From Deefgea rivuli DSM 18356 (GTDB lineage: Bacteria; Pseudomonadota; Gammaproteobacteria; Burkholderiales; Chitinibacteraceae): a DNA stretch of 64,000 nucleotides. Position 1 is the stretch's first letter; the number at the start of each line of letters is the position of its first letter. The translations under genes and the position numbers were made by a program. Shown piece after piece: positions 11,592-21,855 of this stretch. Under the pieces are notes generated by a model that was given only the letters and a program-made list of their open reading frames with translations, did not search any database and was not told where the DNA came from. The stretch is from positions 434,001-498,000 of the forward strand of contig NZ_JHVM01000003.1 in assembly GCF_000620145.1 (NCBI RefSeq), read 5' to 3'.

Positions 11592-12562
11592 TGAAACACT
11601 GGTTCTATCAACATTGGCTGAGATTTATTGATCGGCGTCATCCACTAGCCAGTGGTCGGCAGCGCATCCGCCATCAAAAACTGTATATCTTGCCAACGTG
11701 GTATGGCTTGGCCTACATCATCACCGTGCTCACACTGTTGGTGGGTTCGCTCAATTATCAACTCAGCCTTGGTTTCTTTTTCGCCTTTTTACTGGTCGGG
11801 ATCGCTAACGCAGTGATGCTACGTAGCTACGCCAATTTGCTGGGACTAGAGCTTAGCACTGGCGCAGGCGACGCTGTTTTTGCTGGCGAAGATGCCCATT
11901 TCCCAATTACTTTACACAATCACAAACCGCAGCAGCGTGCGGGCATTCAAATTTCAAGCGCTCACAGCGACCCCGTCATCGCCACGCAAATCAAAGGACT
12001 GGATCATCGAGTCGTTTCGCTGGCGATACGCAGTACCCAGCGTGGGCCGCTCAGCCTGCCACGAATTCGAGTTGAATCGACACAACCCTTAGCCTTATTT
12101 CGCTGCTGGACTTATCTTAATTTGCAGCAAGAAATTCTGGTTTATCCTGCACCGGAAAACAATCCGCCCCCCTTGCCTGAGCATTTATATGGCAAAGATG
12201 GTAAGGAATTTCGCCCAATTGGCAACGACGATTACAGCGGCCTACGCAATTTTCAGCGCGGCGATGCTCGGCATGATATTGCGTGGAAGCAAAGTGCTCA
12301 CGGCGAAAACCTGCTGGTACGACAATATCAATCTCCTCTTGGAGAATCCCTATGGCTAAATTGGGCTGAAATGGATCCGCTCACCACTGAGCAACGCCTC
12401 AGTCGACTTTGCGCTTGGATTTTGGCCGCACAAGATCAGCAACGTCCTTATGGCTTAAATCTGGCTGAAATTGAATTCCCACCCGCACTGGGTGCCGAAC
12501 ATCAAACTCAATGTCTGAGTGCTTTAGCCTATTTTGGTGCTCATCGCGGAGCAATATCATGA
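11591..12562 (+). CDS. DUF58-domain membrane protein
   Basis: The 323-residue protein has two hydrophobic segments at about residues 37-80 and a DUF58 domain with the signature RNFQRGDARHDIAWKQSA in its second half. DUF58 proteins partner MoxR ATPases. Molecular function is not established, but many have a VWA-like fold. It overlaps both neighbours by 1-4 bases, so the three genes are surely co-transcribed. Confidence 0.88.
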   Translation: MKHWFYQHWLRFIDRRHPLASGRQRIRHQKLYILPTWYGLAYIITVLTLLVGSLNYQLSLGFFFAFLLVGIANAVMLRSYANLLGLELSTGAGDAVFAGEDAHFPITLHNHKPQQRAGIQISSAHSDPVIATQIKGLDHRVVSLAIRSTQRGPLSLPRIRVESTQPLALFRCWTYLNLQQEILVYPAPENNPPPLPEHLYGKDGKEFRPIGNDDYSGLRNFQRGDARHDIAWKQSAHGENLLVRQYQSPLGESLWLNWAEMDPLTTEQRLSRLCAWILAAQDQQRPYGLNLAEIEFPPALGAEHQTQCLSALAYFGAHRGAIS

Positions 12563-14475
12563 GCCGCATGCTGCATCCGCGTGAGCAACAGCTGCTTGGC
12601 CTGCTAATGGGCTTGGTGTGCTTCCCGCATTTACTGATGCAACCCCCTTGGTTAGCGATTGCACTCTCTTTATGTGTCATTATTTTTTGCAGCCTTACGC
12701 CTTTGCTGCGTAGCAAAATTCCTGCATGGCTTAGTGTGACGCTCGCAATTCTGAGCTTGGGGGTCGTATTCCAAGCACATCAAAGCCTGATAGGGCGCGA
12801 GGGCGGCGTAGCCATTTTAGTCGCACTCAGCATTATTAAGCTGTATGAAACACGAACATTGCGTGATGCACATTCGATGTTTTTATTATCGCTCTTCACC
12901 ACGGGGGCGGGATTTTTACAAGGCCAGGCACCGTGGCAAGCAGCCGTCGCCCTCATTACATTTCTAGCCATTTTAAGCCTTGCACTCAAACTAGAAAATC
13001 CACTTCTATCAATACGTATATCCACCCAGACCTCATTTAGATTACTACTGGAAGCAATACCCATTGCGCTGCTTTTATTTTTACTATTTCCTCGTTTACC
13101 CACACCACTCTGGTCGACACCCAGTGAAACCGTCGGATTAAGTGGTTTGTCCGGCGAACAGATGAGCCCAGGCAGCTTAAGCCAGCTCATTAAAGACGAT
13201 AGCATTGCATTTCGTGCCGAATTTACACAAAACACCCCCAGCCAAGATCAGCTGTATTGGCGTGGCCCTGTATTTGATCAATTTGATGGCGAGCGCTGGC
13301 TGCCAACTCGAAATGCCTATGGCACAACACCGCAAATCATCGCGCTTGGACCAAATGTTGATTATCAAATTACGCTAGAACCGCACCAGCAAAATTGGCT
13401 ACTAGCACTTGATTTACCAACTAAAGCACCTAACGACGCAGCACTTAGCCGTCAGTTACAGTTGCTTCGCAGCACGCCGGTCACTCAGCGACTGCGCTAC
13501 CAAGCCAGTGCCACGCTCAAATGGCAAACCGTTGGCGATGAAGGTGTAACTCAGGCGCTCAAATTACCCAGTAAAATCAATCCCAAATCCCGAGCGTTAG
13601 CCAATAGTTGGCAACATCTCCCCCCTGCCGAGCGGGTCGAAGCAGCGCTGGACTGGCTACGTAACAATGGATTTACCTATACGCTGAATCCGCCGCTTTT
13701 ACGCCAACGCGATCGAATTGATGAGTTTTTATTTCAGAGCAAGCAAGGTTATTGCGAACACTTTTCTAGCTCGTTTGCTTTCCTTATGCGCGCTGCCGAT
13801 GTTCCTGCCAGAATTGTCACCGGCTATCAAGGCGGGATGCTTAATCCGGGTGGCAATTACTATATTGTTCGCCAAGCTGATGCCCATGCTTGGGTTGAGG
13901 TTTGGTTAGCAGGGCAAGGCTGGCAACGCGTAGACCCAACATTTGTGATTTCACCCTCTCGCATCGAAAGTGGCCTAGGGAATAGTTTTCAAGGTGCTGC
14001 GCTGCCAATGATGCTACGCAGCGATAATTTTTGGCTTAAAACACTGCGCTTAAATTTAGATGTGTTTGTGAATAATTGGAACCAATGGGTGATTGGTTAT
14101 GACGACAAGCGCCAGCTCGATTTCTTGAAAAAACTTGGGATTGATGACTTTCTCTCTTGGAAGTTTCTATTGTGGCTGGGCGCTGGTTTGCTACTGAGTC
14201 TAGGTAGCTTTACGCTATGGCTGCTGCTGAGCAATCGCCCGCCGCCACTTGATTTAGCTAGCTTGCTGTATCAGCGCTACTGCAGAAAACTCGCCAAGCG
14301 CCAACTTAGCAGAGCACCCCATGAAACCGTGCTCCAATTTGCGGCTCGCTGCCAAGCAGCGTTACCGGAACAAGCGGCTGAAATTGAAACCATCACACAG
14401 CTCTATATTCAGGCGCGCTATGCACAAGATCAACAAGCTTTGCTGGCATTAAAACAAGCCATCAGCCATTTCTAA
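12559..14475 (+). CDS. TgpA-like membrane transglutaminase-domain protein
   Basis: From ATG 12559 (ATGA overlap with the DUF58 stop) the product has 638 residues. Five to six membrane segments occupy the N-terminal ~170 residues, followed by a periplasmic DUF3488/transglutaminase-core domain and a further membrane span near residue 550. The catalytic triad is visible: Cys in QGYCEHFSSSFA, His in DAHAWVEVW and Asp in QRVDPT. Pseudomonas TgpA is an essential relative of unknown substrate. The upstream in-frame extension to 12511 runs inside the DUF58 gene and is not needed. Confidence 0.88.
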   Translation: MSRMLHPREQQLLGLLMGLVCFPHLLMQPPWLAIALSLCVIIFCSLTPLLRSKIPAWLSVTLAILSLGVVFQAHQSLIGREGGVAILVALSIIKLYETRTLRDAHSMFLLSLFTTGAGFLQGQAPWQAAVALITFLAILSLALKLENPLLSIRISTQTSFRLLLEAIPIALLLFLLFPRLPTPLWSTPSETVGLSGLSGEQMSPGSLSQLIKDDSIAFRAEFTQNTPSQDQLYWRGPVFDQFDGERWLPTRNAYGTTPQIIALGPNVDYQITLEPHQQNWLLALDLPTKAPNDAALSRQLQLLRSTPVTQRLRYQASATLKWQTVGDEGVTQALKLPSKINPKSRALANSWQHLPPAERVEAALDWLRNNGFTYTLNPPLLRQRDRIDEFLFQSKQGYCEHFSSSFAFLMRAADVPARIVTGYQGGMLNPGGNYYIVRQADAHAWVEVWLAGQGWQRVDPTFVISPSRIESGLGNSFQGAALPMMLRSDNFWLKTLRLNLDVFVNNWNQWVIGYDDKRQLDFLKKLGIDDFLSWKFLLWLGAGLLLSLGSFTLWLLLSNRPPPLDLASLLYQRYCRKLAKRQLSRAPHETVLQFAARCQAALPEQAAEIETITQLYIQARYAQDQQALLALKQAISHF

Positions 14476-14525
14476 CCGTTTTAATTTATGATTGAGCCTT
14501 ACACGGCTCAATCATTGACAAAACC

Positions 14526-15632
14526 ATGGCGCGCTACCTTGCAGAACCTCCGTTTGCCCATCAAAACCCAGCTAAAATCGGCGTACTCTTAGTCAATCTA
14601 GGTACACCCGAAGCGCCGACCGCTCAGGCTGTGCGCCCTTATTTGCGACAGTTCCTATCTGATCCACGTGTGGTTGAAATCCCCAGGCCGATTTGGTGGC
14701 TGATTTTGAACGGGATTATTTTGACGGTTCGCCCGAAAAAAAGCGCAGAGAAGTACGCCAGTATTTGGACTAAAGAAGGCTCGCCGCTCAAGGTGTGGAC
14801 CGAAAAACAAGCCAAGTTAGTCAAAGGCATACTGGGCGAAGCCTATCCTTCCCAATTGCTTGTCGATTACGCGATGCGTTATGGCAATCCGTCGATCGCA
14901 TCGAAAATCGCCCAACTTAAAGCCGCCAATTGCCAAAAAATCATCATCGTACCGCTGTACCCGCAATATGCGGCCAGCACCACAGGCAGCGTGAACGATG
15001 AGGTTTATCGCGTTTTGCAAAAAACGCGTTTTCAGCCGGCAATTCGCACTGTTGCACCCTACTTTGATAACCCTGTCTATATTGCCGCGCTCGCACAGCA
15101 AGTTCGGAGTAACTGGCAGATCAATGGCCGAGGCGAACACCTTCTAATGAGCTTTCATGGCGTGCCGCGCTATACCTTAGATAAAGGCGATCCTTATCAT
15201 TGCCACGCACTAAAAACAGGCCGACTTTTGGCCGAAGCTTTACAGCTCACGCCAGAGCAATACACCATTGCATTTCAATCACGCTTTGGTAAAGCCGAAT
15301 GGCTCAAGCCGTATACCAGCCAAATCATCGCGCAATTAGGCAAAAAACAAATTGCTCAACTTGATGTGATTTGCCCTGGTTTTGTTGCTGACTGCCTCGA
15401 AACATTGGAAGAAATCGCCATCGAAGGCAAGCATGATTTCACCCAAGCAGGCGGAAAAAAATATAACTTCATACCCTGCCTAAACGACCATCCACAGTGG
15501 ATTTCGGCGCTCACAGGGCTGATTGAGGCCGAGCTGACAGGCTGGCTGACAAACGGCAAAGCTGACAAAAGAAACAATACAGAATTAAATCAAACACTTA
15601 ATCAAGCCAAAGCATTAGAAGCCACAAAATGA
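14526..15632 (+). CDS. hemH: Ferrochelatase
   Basis: HemH inserts Fe2+ into protoporphyrin IX, the last haem biosynthesis step. The 368-residue protein has the family start [20 protein letters not shown], the active-site His in SFHGVPRY, and the [15 protein letters not shown] motif with the metal-binding Glu. It is the single-domain proteobacterial form. It follows the TgpA gene by 50 bp on the same strand. No separate promoter is obvious. Confidence 0.95.
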   Translation: MARYLAEPPFAHQNPAKIGVLLVNLGTPEAPTAQAVRPYLRQFLSDPRVVEIPRPIWWLILNGIILTVRPKKSAEKYASIWTKEGSPLKVWTEKQAKLVKGILGEAYPSQLLVDYAMRYGNPSIASKIAQLKAANCQKIIIVPLYPQYAASTTGSVNDEVYRVLQKTRFQPAIRTVAPYFDNPVYIAALAQQVRSNWQINGRGEHLLMSFHGVPRYTLDKGDPYHCHALKTGRLLAEALQLTPEQYTIAFQSRFGKAEWLKPYTSQIIAQLGKKQIAQLDVICPGFVADCLETLEEIAIEGKHDFTQAGGKKYNFIPCLNDHPQWISALTGLIEAELTGWLTNGKADKRNNTELNQTLNQAKALEATK

Positions 15633-15701
15633 ACTTGGGAAATTGCAAAATTAACGCTACACTCTGCGGTAAGCTTAATCTTACAAAAGGGGAACTACCC
15701 A

Positions 15702-16400
15702 ATGACCACTAAACTGTTCTTAGCTGAAGATGACCTGATCCTCGCTGATGCGCTAAAAACGAGCTTGTCTCAAGCCGACTTCCAATGCGACTGTGTAAAC
15801 GATGGCGCACTCGCGCTGCAAATTTTGCTACACAATGACTACGATGCAGTCGTACTTGATATTGGTTTGCCAAACATGGACGGTCTGACCGTACTACGTA
15901 ATGTGCGCCAACACAAACCATCATTGCCCATCTTGATTTTGACGGCACTGGACGGTTTGGAAGAACGCGTTGCGGGTTTGGATGCCGGTGCGGATGATTA
16001 CTTGGCCAAACCATTTGAATTCTCTGAACTTGAAGCTCGTTTGCGCGCCCTATTGCGTCGTAGCCAAATCTTGCCGCAATCAGTACAACAATTGGGCAAT
16101 TTGCGTCTAGACCGTGCTGGTCAACGCGCATGGTGCAATGACACGCCGCTTGATTTGTCAGCGCGTGAGCTCACTGTGCTTGAAATCTTGATGTCGAATA
16201 TCGACCGCGTTGTGACCAAAGAGCAAATCGTTAGCGAATTGGGCAATGAAAACGCTGAAGTGGGCTTGAATGCGATTGAAGTTTACGTTCACCGCCTGCG
16301 CAAAAAACTCGATCCAGCTGGCGTCGTAATTCGCACGATCCGCGGTCTAGGTTATTTACTTGAGAAGCAACAAGTTATCCCTGCTGATGCCAATAACTAA
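15702..16400 (+). CDS. OmpR/PhoB-family response regulator
   Basis: The 232-residue regulator has a receiver domain (acidic pair EDD at 9-11, phosphoacceptor Asp53 in LDIGLP, Thr81, Lys103 in AKPF) and a C-terminal winged helix with YVHRLRKKLD and IRTIRGLGYLL. The order and style resemble QseB/TctD-type regulators. A strong ribosome site (AAGGGGAA) lies 8 bp before ATG 15702. The downstream histidine kinase overlaps its end, so the two form one signalling pair. The signal is unknown; TctDE relatives control tricarboxylate uptake. Confidence 0.9.
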   Translation: MTTKLFLAEDDLILADALKTSLSQADFQCDCVNDGALALQILLHNDYDAVVLDIGLPNMDGLTVLRNVRQHKPSLPILILTALDGLEERVAGLDAGADDYLAKPFEFSELEARLRALLRRSQILPQSVQQLGNLRLDRAGQRAWCNDTPLDLSARELTVLEILMSNIDRVVTKEQIVSELGNENAEVGLNAIEVYVHRLRKKLDPAGVVIRTIRGLGYLLEKQQVIPADANN

Positions 16401-17766
16401 GACTTCGCTACGGCAGCAATTGCTGCTGTGGTTACTCCTGCCCCAACTGGTTTATTGCCTAGCTGGGGCAGTTCTTTTCTTCTCTATCACTCTCTACTAC
16501 GCCAATCGTATTATCGATACCCGCCTAGCCGAAGCCGTTGAGTCGCTCTCCCAACTCGCCAAGACAAAAGACACTAACTTCGCGATCTTAGCGCCGATGA
16601 TAGTGCAAGAAACAAGCTATCGTTTCTACTCTGTTACCAGCAAAGATGGGGAGGTATTGCAAGGCAAGGCCGATTTGAAGCGGCCCACAGCACAATACCT
16701 AGAAAAAATCGCAGCAACTAACATCCCATTTTTTTACGACACACAAATTAATAATTCCCAGTTTCGTGTCGTCGCAGTCAAACTTTCAGCAGTGAATGCC
16801 GAACCCAAAATCATCCAAGTTGCCTTTGATTTAGCACTGCGCAATCAATATGCTTGGCAAATTTTCCTATCCACCGCGCTACCGCTCGCGCTACTCATTA
16901 TCACAACTTGCCTGCTGGTTTGGTGGGGAATTGGTCGCGGCCTGCGCCCGCTGGCGCAATTACAATCTTTAATGGAACATCGCAAAGCGCAAGATCTGTC
17001 GCCATTGGCACTGCAAGACGCACCGCAAGAACTGCAAGGCTTGTCGTCAGCATTGAATCATTTGCTCTCTGGCACCGAGGAAAGCATCAATCGTCAACGG
17101 CGCTTTATTGCCGATGCCGCGCATCAATTACGCACGCCACTGGCGGGGCTAAAATCGCAAACCGAGCTGGCTATGCGAGAAAACTCGCCCGAAGGGCTGC
17201 GCGAACGTTTGAATATGGTACACACCAGCGCCACGCGCAGTATTCATCTGGTCAATCAATTATTGACGCTCGCACGCTCTGAGCCGGGCAGCCAAAATGG
17301 CATTCCAAAAGTGCATATGGATTTGGCGAAAATTATTCGTGATTTGACTGCTGAACTCGTGCCACGCGCTCTCGCTGCACGAATTGATTTGGGCTGCGAT
17401 TGCTTTGTTCCTTCCGCGCTAATGCAAGGCAATTCCGCGCTGCTACGGGAAATGTTTATCAATCTCGTCGAAAACGCGATTAAATACATTCCACGCGATG
17501 GCAGCATTACGGTTCGCCTCACTGAGGATGAGCATAATTATATTGTCGACGTTGAAGACAATGGCCTAGGCATTCCGGATAGCGACAAAGAACGCGTTTT
17601 CGAGCGCTTCTATCGCCGCGAACAAACCGGCAACGGTTGTGGACTGGGCATGGCGATTGTGAAAGAAATCGTCGAGCGCCACGCGGGTACGGTTGAGCTA
17701 CTCGACGCAGTACCACACGGCTTAATTGTTCATGTGGTATTGCCCAAGACTGAAATACCAGCCTAG
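16387..17766 (+). CDS. TctE/QseC-type sensor histidine kinase
   Basis: The 459-residue inner-membrane kinase has an N-terminal span, a periplasmic ~130-residue sensor of the 2CSK_N type, and a second span at about 160-185. It then shows a HAMP-like linker, an H-box (ADAAHQLRTPLAGL), N-box (NLVENAIKYI), G1 (VEDNGLGIP) and G2 (GCGLGMAIVKEI). ATG 16387 overlaps the regulator's last 14 bases and places the first span right at the N terminus; an earlier in-frame GTG/ATG is less likely. It phosphorylates the regulator encoded just upstream. Confidence 0.9.
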   Translation: MPITKTSLRQQLLLWLLLPQLVYCLAGAVLFFSITLYYANRIIDTRLAEAVESLSQLAKTKDTNFAILAPMIVQETSYRFYSVTSKDGEVLQGKADLKRPTAQYLEKIAATNIPFFYDTQINNSQFRVVAVKLSAVNAEPKIIQVAFDLALRNQYAWQIFLSTALPLALLIITTCLLVWWGIGRGLRPLAQLQSLMEHRKAQDLSPLALQDAPQELQGLSSALNHLLSGTEESINRQRRFIADAAHQLRTPLAGLKSQTELAMRENSPEGLRERLNMVHTSATRSIHLVNQLLTLARSEPGSQNGIPKVHMDLAKIIRDLTAELVPRALAARIDLGCDCFVPSALMQGNSALLREMFINLVENAIKYIPRDGSITVRLTEDEHNYIVDVEDNGLGIPDSDKERVFERFYRREQTGNGCGLGMAIVKEIVERHAGTVELLDAVPHGLIVHVVLPKTEIPA

Positions 17767-17785
17767 CTTAGCTGGCGATACCCAC

Positions 17786-17818
17786 GAAAAAGCCCCGAAG
17801 AATTTCAGGGCTTTTTTC
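17786..17818. terminator. Bidirectional intrinsic terminator
   Basis: AAAAAGCCC, a loop and GGGCTTTTTT form a hairpin between the convergent histidine kinase and purU genes, with T runs on both strands. Confidence 0.85.
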
Positions 17819-17839
17819 TTGTAACAGCGTAAATTCAAA

Positions 17840-18694
17840 TCAATCAAAAATAACCGTTTTATTTGAATACACCAAAACGCGGTGCTGCAAATGCCAGCGT
17901 ACAGCGCGCGATAATACGATGCGTTCCAAATCTCGGCCTTGCTGAATCAAAGCATCCACATCATCACGATGCGAAATCCGGTTCACGTCTTGCTCAATAA
18001 TCGGGCCATCATCGAGTACTTCAGTCACATAGTGGCTGGTCGCACCAATCAACTTCACGCCACGCGCAAAAGCGCGGTGATACGGTTTTGCGCCGTCAAA
18101 AGCAGGCAAGAAACTATGGTGAATATTAATAATGCGTTGTGGGAATTGCGCCGTGAATTCATGACTCAACACTTGCATATAACGCGCCAGCACAATCAAA
18201 TCAATTTCTTTTTCAATTAATAGCGCTTTTTGTGCGGCTTCGGCTTCAACTTTATTGTCTTTTCCTACCGCAATCACGTGATATTCAATGCCATAAAACT
18301 CAGCCAACGCGCGGCAATCTTCATGGTTTGAAATAATCAGTGGGATGTCGCATTTTAATTCGCCACTTTTATGCCGATGCAATAAATCCACTAAGCAATG
18401 ATCATATTTAGAAACAAAAATAGCCACTTTTTGCGGGCGATTGGATAGCGCCACCTTCCAAGTCATTTGAAAACGATCTGCAATCGGCTGAAAAGCGGCC
18501 GAAAATGCGGCCATATCCAAAGTAAAATCAGTTAAATCCCATTCAATGCGCATTAAAAATAGATTGTCAGCATTATCTTGATGCTGATCGGAGTGAACAA
18601 TATTGGCGTTATAGGTATACAAAAAATTGGCAATTGCCGCAGAAAGACCTTTTCGATCTGGGCAACTAATGAGGAGGGTTGCAGTATGTGTCAT
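17840..18694 (-). CDS. purU: Formyltetrahydrofolate deformylase
   Basis: PurU hydrolyses 10-formyl-THF to THF and formate, balancing one-carbon pools and feeding PurT. From ATG 18694 the protein has 284 residues. An N-terminal ACT domain (LLISCPDRKGLSAAIANFL) precedes a formyltransferase-like catalytic domain with NIHHSFLPAFDGAKPYHRA and the Asp in LDDGPIIEQD. The longer frame to 18769 adds residues with no similarity to the family. purT lies 1.8 kb upstream on the same strand, which fits a formate-based purine route. Confidence 0.94.
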   Translation of the reverse strand: MTHTATLLISCPDRKGLSAAIANFLYTYNANIVHSDQHQDNADNLFLMRIEWDLTDFTLDMAAFSAAFQPIADRFQMTWKVALSNRPQKVAIFVSKYDHCLVDLLHRHKSGELKCDIPLIISNHEDCRALAEFYGIEYHVIAVGKDNKVEAEAAQKALLIEKEIDLIVLARYMQVLSHEFTAQFPQRIINIHHSFLPAFDGAKPYHRAFARGVKLIGATSHYVTEVLDDGPIIEQDVNRISHRDDVDALIQQGRDLERIVLSRAVRWHLQHRVLVYSNKTVIFD

Positions 18695-18790
18695 TCGGCA
18701 TCGTCTTAATAAATGTTTGTGCCAAATTCTAACATCACCCACCGCACTGCAACAGCGAAGTGGCAACAAGTCTTGTGATTAATCAGAGTA

Positions 18791-19147
18791 TCAAGCAGCC
18801 CACAGCGTCAGCGCCGCCGCACGCTGTGCGTCCACCCGCAACAAAGCATCAATAAACATTTGCTCAAACGGAGCGCTATAACCATGCGGCGGAATCGTCG
18901 CCAGCCAACGGTACTGATTCGTCGCCTTTGCATCTCTCACTAAGGCGACCGGATAATTAAATAAAGCAGCATAAATTGCCCTGCCAATTCCATCGGTGCG
19001 TGCTGGATTAAATAAGCGACCATTCGGGCCGCGCATCTCATGATCCAGCGCCCGAAATACCAAAGCCATCGTTTCTTCAGGTGATAATCCATCTAATTTT
19101 GCAGTTTTTGCTACGGCAATCAGTATTTCTTGCGGTACGATGTCCAT
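18791..19147 (-). CDS. Hypothetical protein, 118 residues
   Basis: I do not recognise this protein. From ATG 19147, preceded by a good ribosome site (GGAG about 9 bp upstream), it encodes 118 residues, mostly helical and without signal peptide or membrane span. It contains HEMRGPNGRLFNPARTDGIG and YRWLATIPPHGYSAPFEQMF. It ends ~95 bp before the purU start, so the two may be co-transcribed, and it is divergent from trmL. Confidence 0.6.
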   Translation of the reverse strand: MDIVPQEILIAVAKTAKLDGLSPEETMALVFRALDHEMRGPNGRLFNPARTDGIGRAIYAALFNYPVALVRDAKATNQYRWLATIPPHGYSAPFEQMFIDALLRVDAQRAAALTLWAA

Positions 19148-19237
19148 CTTGCTGCTCCTGCTGGCGACACGGGAACTCCATCCTAGTTCGCTTGGCGCAC
19201 AGCGCAATTTTTTTACTCACCGTCGATCAGCTTACTT

Positions 19238-19702
19238 ATGTTCAATATTGTTTTGTTTCAACCTGAAATTCCACCGAATACAGGCAACGTGATCCGCCTT
19301 GCTGCCAACACCGGCTGCATGCTGCATTTAGTTAAGCCGCTCGGTTTTCCACTCGACGACACCAAAATGAAGCGCGCGGGCTTGGACTACCATGAATACG
19401 CCAATATGATTGTGCACGAGAATTGGGATGATTGCGTCGCCCATCTCGCCGGAAAACGCTTTTTCGCAGCGACGACCAAAGGCTCGCAACGTTTTGATTT
19501 GCTGCAATATGAAGCCGGTGATGTGTTTGTATTTGGCCCAGAAACACGCGGCCTACCTGCCGATTTGCTGGCGACTTTCGCTGCGGATCGCCGAATTCGT
19601 CTACCCATGCAGCCCGATAATCGCAGCCTGAATTTATCCAATACCGTTGCGATTACGATTTATGAAGCGTGGCGCCAAAATGGCTTTGCTGGCGGAGCTT
19701 AA
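19238..19702 (+). CDS. trmL: tRNA (cytidine/uridine-2'-O-)-methyltransferase TrmL
   Basis: TrmL methylates the 2'-OH of the wobble base (C34/U34) of tRNA-Leu isoacceptors using S-adenosylmethionine. The 154-residue SPOUT protein is the short form with only the trefoil-knot catalytic domain. It starts MFNIVLFQPEIPPNTGNVIR and shows knot motifs VFGPETRGLP and MQPDNRSLNLSN. Length matches the family (about 155). Confidence 0.93.
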   Translation: MFNIVLFQPEIPPNTGNVIRLAANTGCMLHLVKPLGFPLDDTKMKRAGLDYHEYANMIVHENWDDCVAHLAGKRFFAATTKGSQRFDLLQYEAGDVFVFGPETRGLPADLLATFAADRRIRLPMQPDNRSLNLSNTVAITIYEAWRQNGFAGGA

Positions 19703-20059
19703 AAATAGGCGATGTTCAGATTTGGTTTTGATGCTATGCCACGCTCGTTGAGCTAAGGCTTAAAAACCCCGTCCAAGCACACCGAGCACGAAGAGAGACA
19801 AACAGTTTTATCGTTTGGCTCACGCCACGCGAGGGCATCGGGGACCGATGTGCGCCTCGGGGCGGCTTCTTTGCTTACTTTCTTGGCCGTTCAAGAAAGT
19901 AAGTCCCCGTCGCGGATTGCGACTATAAAACACTGTGCCGTAGGCACTTAAAACTATCAACATGTAATCTGAAAACCACCTAAAACAAAGGGTATTTACT
20001 TGTAGCGCTTAATGAATAGCGCCTACAAGCAAATGCCCTAAGTAATAAAGAAATGAATT
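19703..20059. repeat. Gene-free stretch with an interspersed repeat and two inverted repeats
   Basis: This 357-bp gap holds no convincing gene. Bases ~19760-19955 read like a dispersed repeat I have met near genes in several proteobacteria, with GGCGGCTTCTTTGCTTAC followed by a perfect 12-bp inverted repeat (19874-19885 with 19892-19903). A spurious frame through it would encode GASLLTFLAVQESK-like peptides that are often annotated as false genes. A second imperfect palindrome at 19990-20038 (GGGTATTT to AAATGCCC) could terminate trmL or the convergent globin transcript. Confidence 0.55.
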
Positions 20060-20452
20060 TCAATGATTCCGCATAAAGTCCGCGGTTTTCATAAAGGCTT
20101 CTTCCAAGTGGCTGCGCAATTCGTCTGTCATTTCAATTTCAGCCATTGCCTGCAACATGCACAACATCCATTGATCGCGCTCAGACTCGCCAATTGCAAA
20201 TGGCATATGTCGGCCACGTAAGCGAGGATGACCGTATTTCTCGATAAATAATTGCGGCCCACCGAGCCAGCCAGACAAAAACTCGAATAGTTTCTCACGA
20301 ATCAACGTCGTATTCTGCGGATGCATGGCCTGAATGCCTGCCGCACGCGGATCACTCGCCATGATGTCGTAAAACCGATCCACTAGTGTTCTCAATATCA
20401 CCGAGCCACCTAAAGCCTCGTACGGCGTCATCTCAATTACATCGCTCATCAT
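20060..20452 (-). CDS. Group II (O-type) truncated haemoglobin
   Basis: The 130-residue 2-on-2 globin aligns by eye with trHbO proteins. Tyr28 corresponds to B10 (DRFYDIM), the proximal His is His82 in RLRGRHMPF, and Trp95 corresponds to G8 in RDQWML. Such globins bind O2 and handle NO or peroxide. The start is ATG 20452 or the adjacent ATG 20449, overlapping the purT stop (ATGATGA), so translation follows purT. Why a globin is tied to purine synthesis is unclear. Confidence 0.9.
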   Translation of the reverse strand: MMSDVIEMTPYEALGGSVILRTLVDRFYDIMASDPRAAGIQAMHPQNTTLIREKLFEFLSGWLGGPQLFIEKYGHPRLRGRHMPFAIGESERDQWMLCMLQAMAEIEMTDELRSHLEEAFMKTADFMRNH

Positions 20453-21648
20453 TTCACCTCAACAACTTTAACTAAACTGGCCACCAATTTCGCGCGCGTG
20501 CGCGCTTCATCGGTATCCAGGCCAGCAGCCACCGCCACCCCCATTCGACGCCGAACAAAAGCTTCTGGTTTACCAAACAAACGTAAATCCGCGGTCGGCA
20601 CCGCCAGCGCGGCAGCCACGCCTTCAAAAGCAATACCTACCGCATCTATTGCCCCGTAGATCACTGCACTTGCTGCCTGCATACGCATACCCACATCCAC
20701 CGGCAAACCTAAAATCGCGCGAGCGTGTAATTCAAACTCAGAATAATCTTGGCTTTTAAGCGTCACCAAACCAGTATCGTGCGGGCGTGGACTCACTTCG
20801 CTGAACCACACCGCATCGCCTTTCACAAACAGCTCAACGCCAAATAAGCCACGCCCGCCGAGTGCTGTCGTTACTTTTTCCGCGATTTCTTGCGCGCGCT
20901 GTAGCGCCAATGCACTCATTTTTTGCGGTTGCCAGCTTTCGACATAATCGCCCTTCACTTGCACATGGCCAATTGGTTCGCAAAACTGCGTTTCAATCGC
21001 CCCACTCGCACCGATGGCACGCACGGTGAGCAAGGTAATTTCATAATCAAAATCGACAAAGCCCTCCACAATAATCCGCCCTTGTTTAACTCGGCCACCG
21101 CTGGCGGCGTAATCCCATGCCGATTGAACATCCGACTCACCTTTAAGCAAAGATTGTCCCTTGCCGCTCGACGACATCACCGGTTTGACCAAGCAAGGAA
21201 AACCGATCTCCGCCACCGCAGCTTGCAGTTCAGCCAAAGTATCGGCAAAACGATAGCTAGATGTCGGCAAAGCTAATTCTTCGGCGGCCAAACGACGAAT
21301 CCCTTCGCGATTCATCGTCAAATGCGTGGCACGCGCCGTCGGAATGACCTCAGCCAAACCGTCCGCTTCAATCGCCAGCAAGGCATCAGTCGCAATCGCT
21401 TCAATTTCCGGCACAATTAAATGCGGTTTTTCCAGCTCAACCAGAGCGCGCAATGCTTTAGCATCAGTCATATTCAGCACATAACTGCGATGCGCCACCT
21501 GCATTCCTGGCGCATTCGGATAGCGATCCACAGCGACCACTTCAACGCCCAAACGCTGCAAGGCAATGATCACTTCCTTGCCCAACTCGCCAGCACCCAG
21601 CAACATAACTTTGGTCGCGGTACGACTTAATGGAGTGCCTATTTTCAT
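20449..21648 (-). CDS. purT: Formate-dependent GAR transformylase (phosphoribosylglycinamide formyltransferase 2)
   Basis: PurT is an ATP-grasp ligase that forms formyl-GAR from GAR, formate and ATP in purine synthesis. The 399-residue product from ATG 21648 has the N-terminal [16 protein letters not shown] nucleotide fold, [13 protein letters not shown] of the ATP-grasp domain, and [13 protein letters not shown] near the active site. A 17-codon upstream extension has no family match. Formate can be supplied by PurU encoded nearby. Confidence 0.95.
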   Translation of the reverse strand: MKIGTPLSRTATKVMLLGAGELGKEVIIALQRLGVEVVAVDRYPNAPGMQVAHRSYVLNMTDAKALRALVELEKPHLIVPEIEAIATDALLAIEADGLAEVIPTARATHLTMNREGIRRLAAEELALPTSSYRFADTLAELQAAVAEIGFPCLVKPVMSSSGKGQSLLKGESDVQSAWDYAASGGRVKQGRIIVEGFVDFDYEITLLTVRAIGASGAIETQFCEPIGHVQVKGDYVESWQPQKMSALALQRAQEIAEKVTTALGGRGLFGVELFVKGDAVWFSEVSPRPHDTGLVTLKSQDYSEFELHARAILGLPVDVGMRMQAASAVIYGAIDAVGIAFEGVAAALAVPTADLRLFGKPEAFVRRRMGVAVAAGLDTDEARTRAKLVASLVKVVEVK

Positions 21649-21855
21649 TTTTAACTCACTGATATAAAAAATATTTTTCCAATTTCGGCTAAAGCACAAG
21701 CGAAAGGCAAGCCATTTCTATCCTCGTTAAAGCGTGCCGAATCAATCTAACGGTTGTTTCACAATGCGCGGCGCAGCTTGCGCCTCAAACCGAACCTTGC
21801 ATCTTGATATTCACTAGACTACGTTAAAGTTTTACATACCTTGAGAACTACAATC

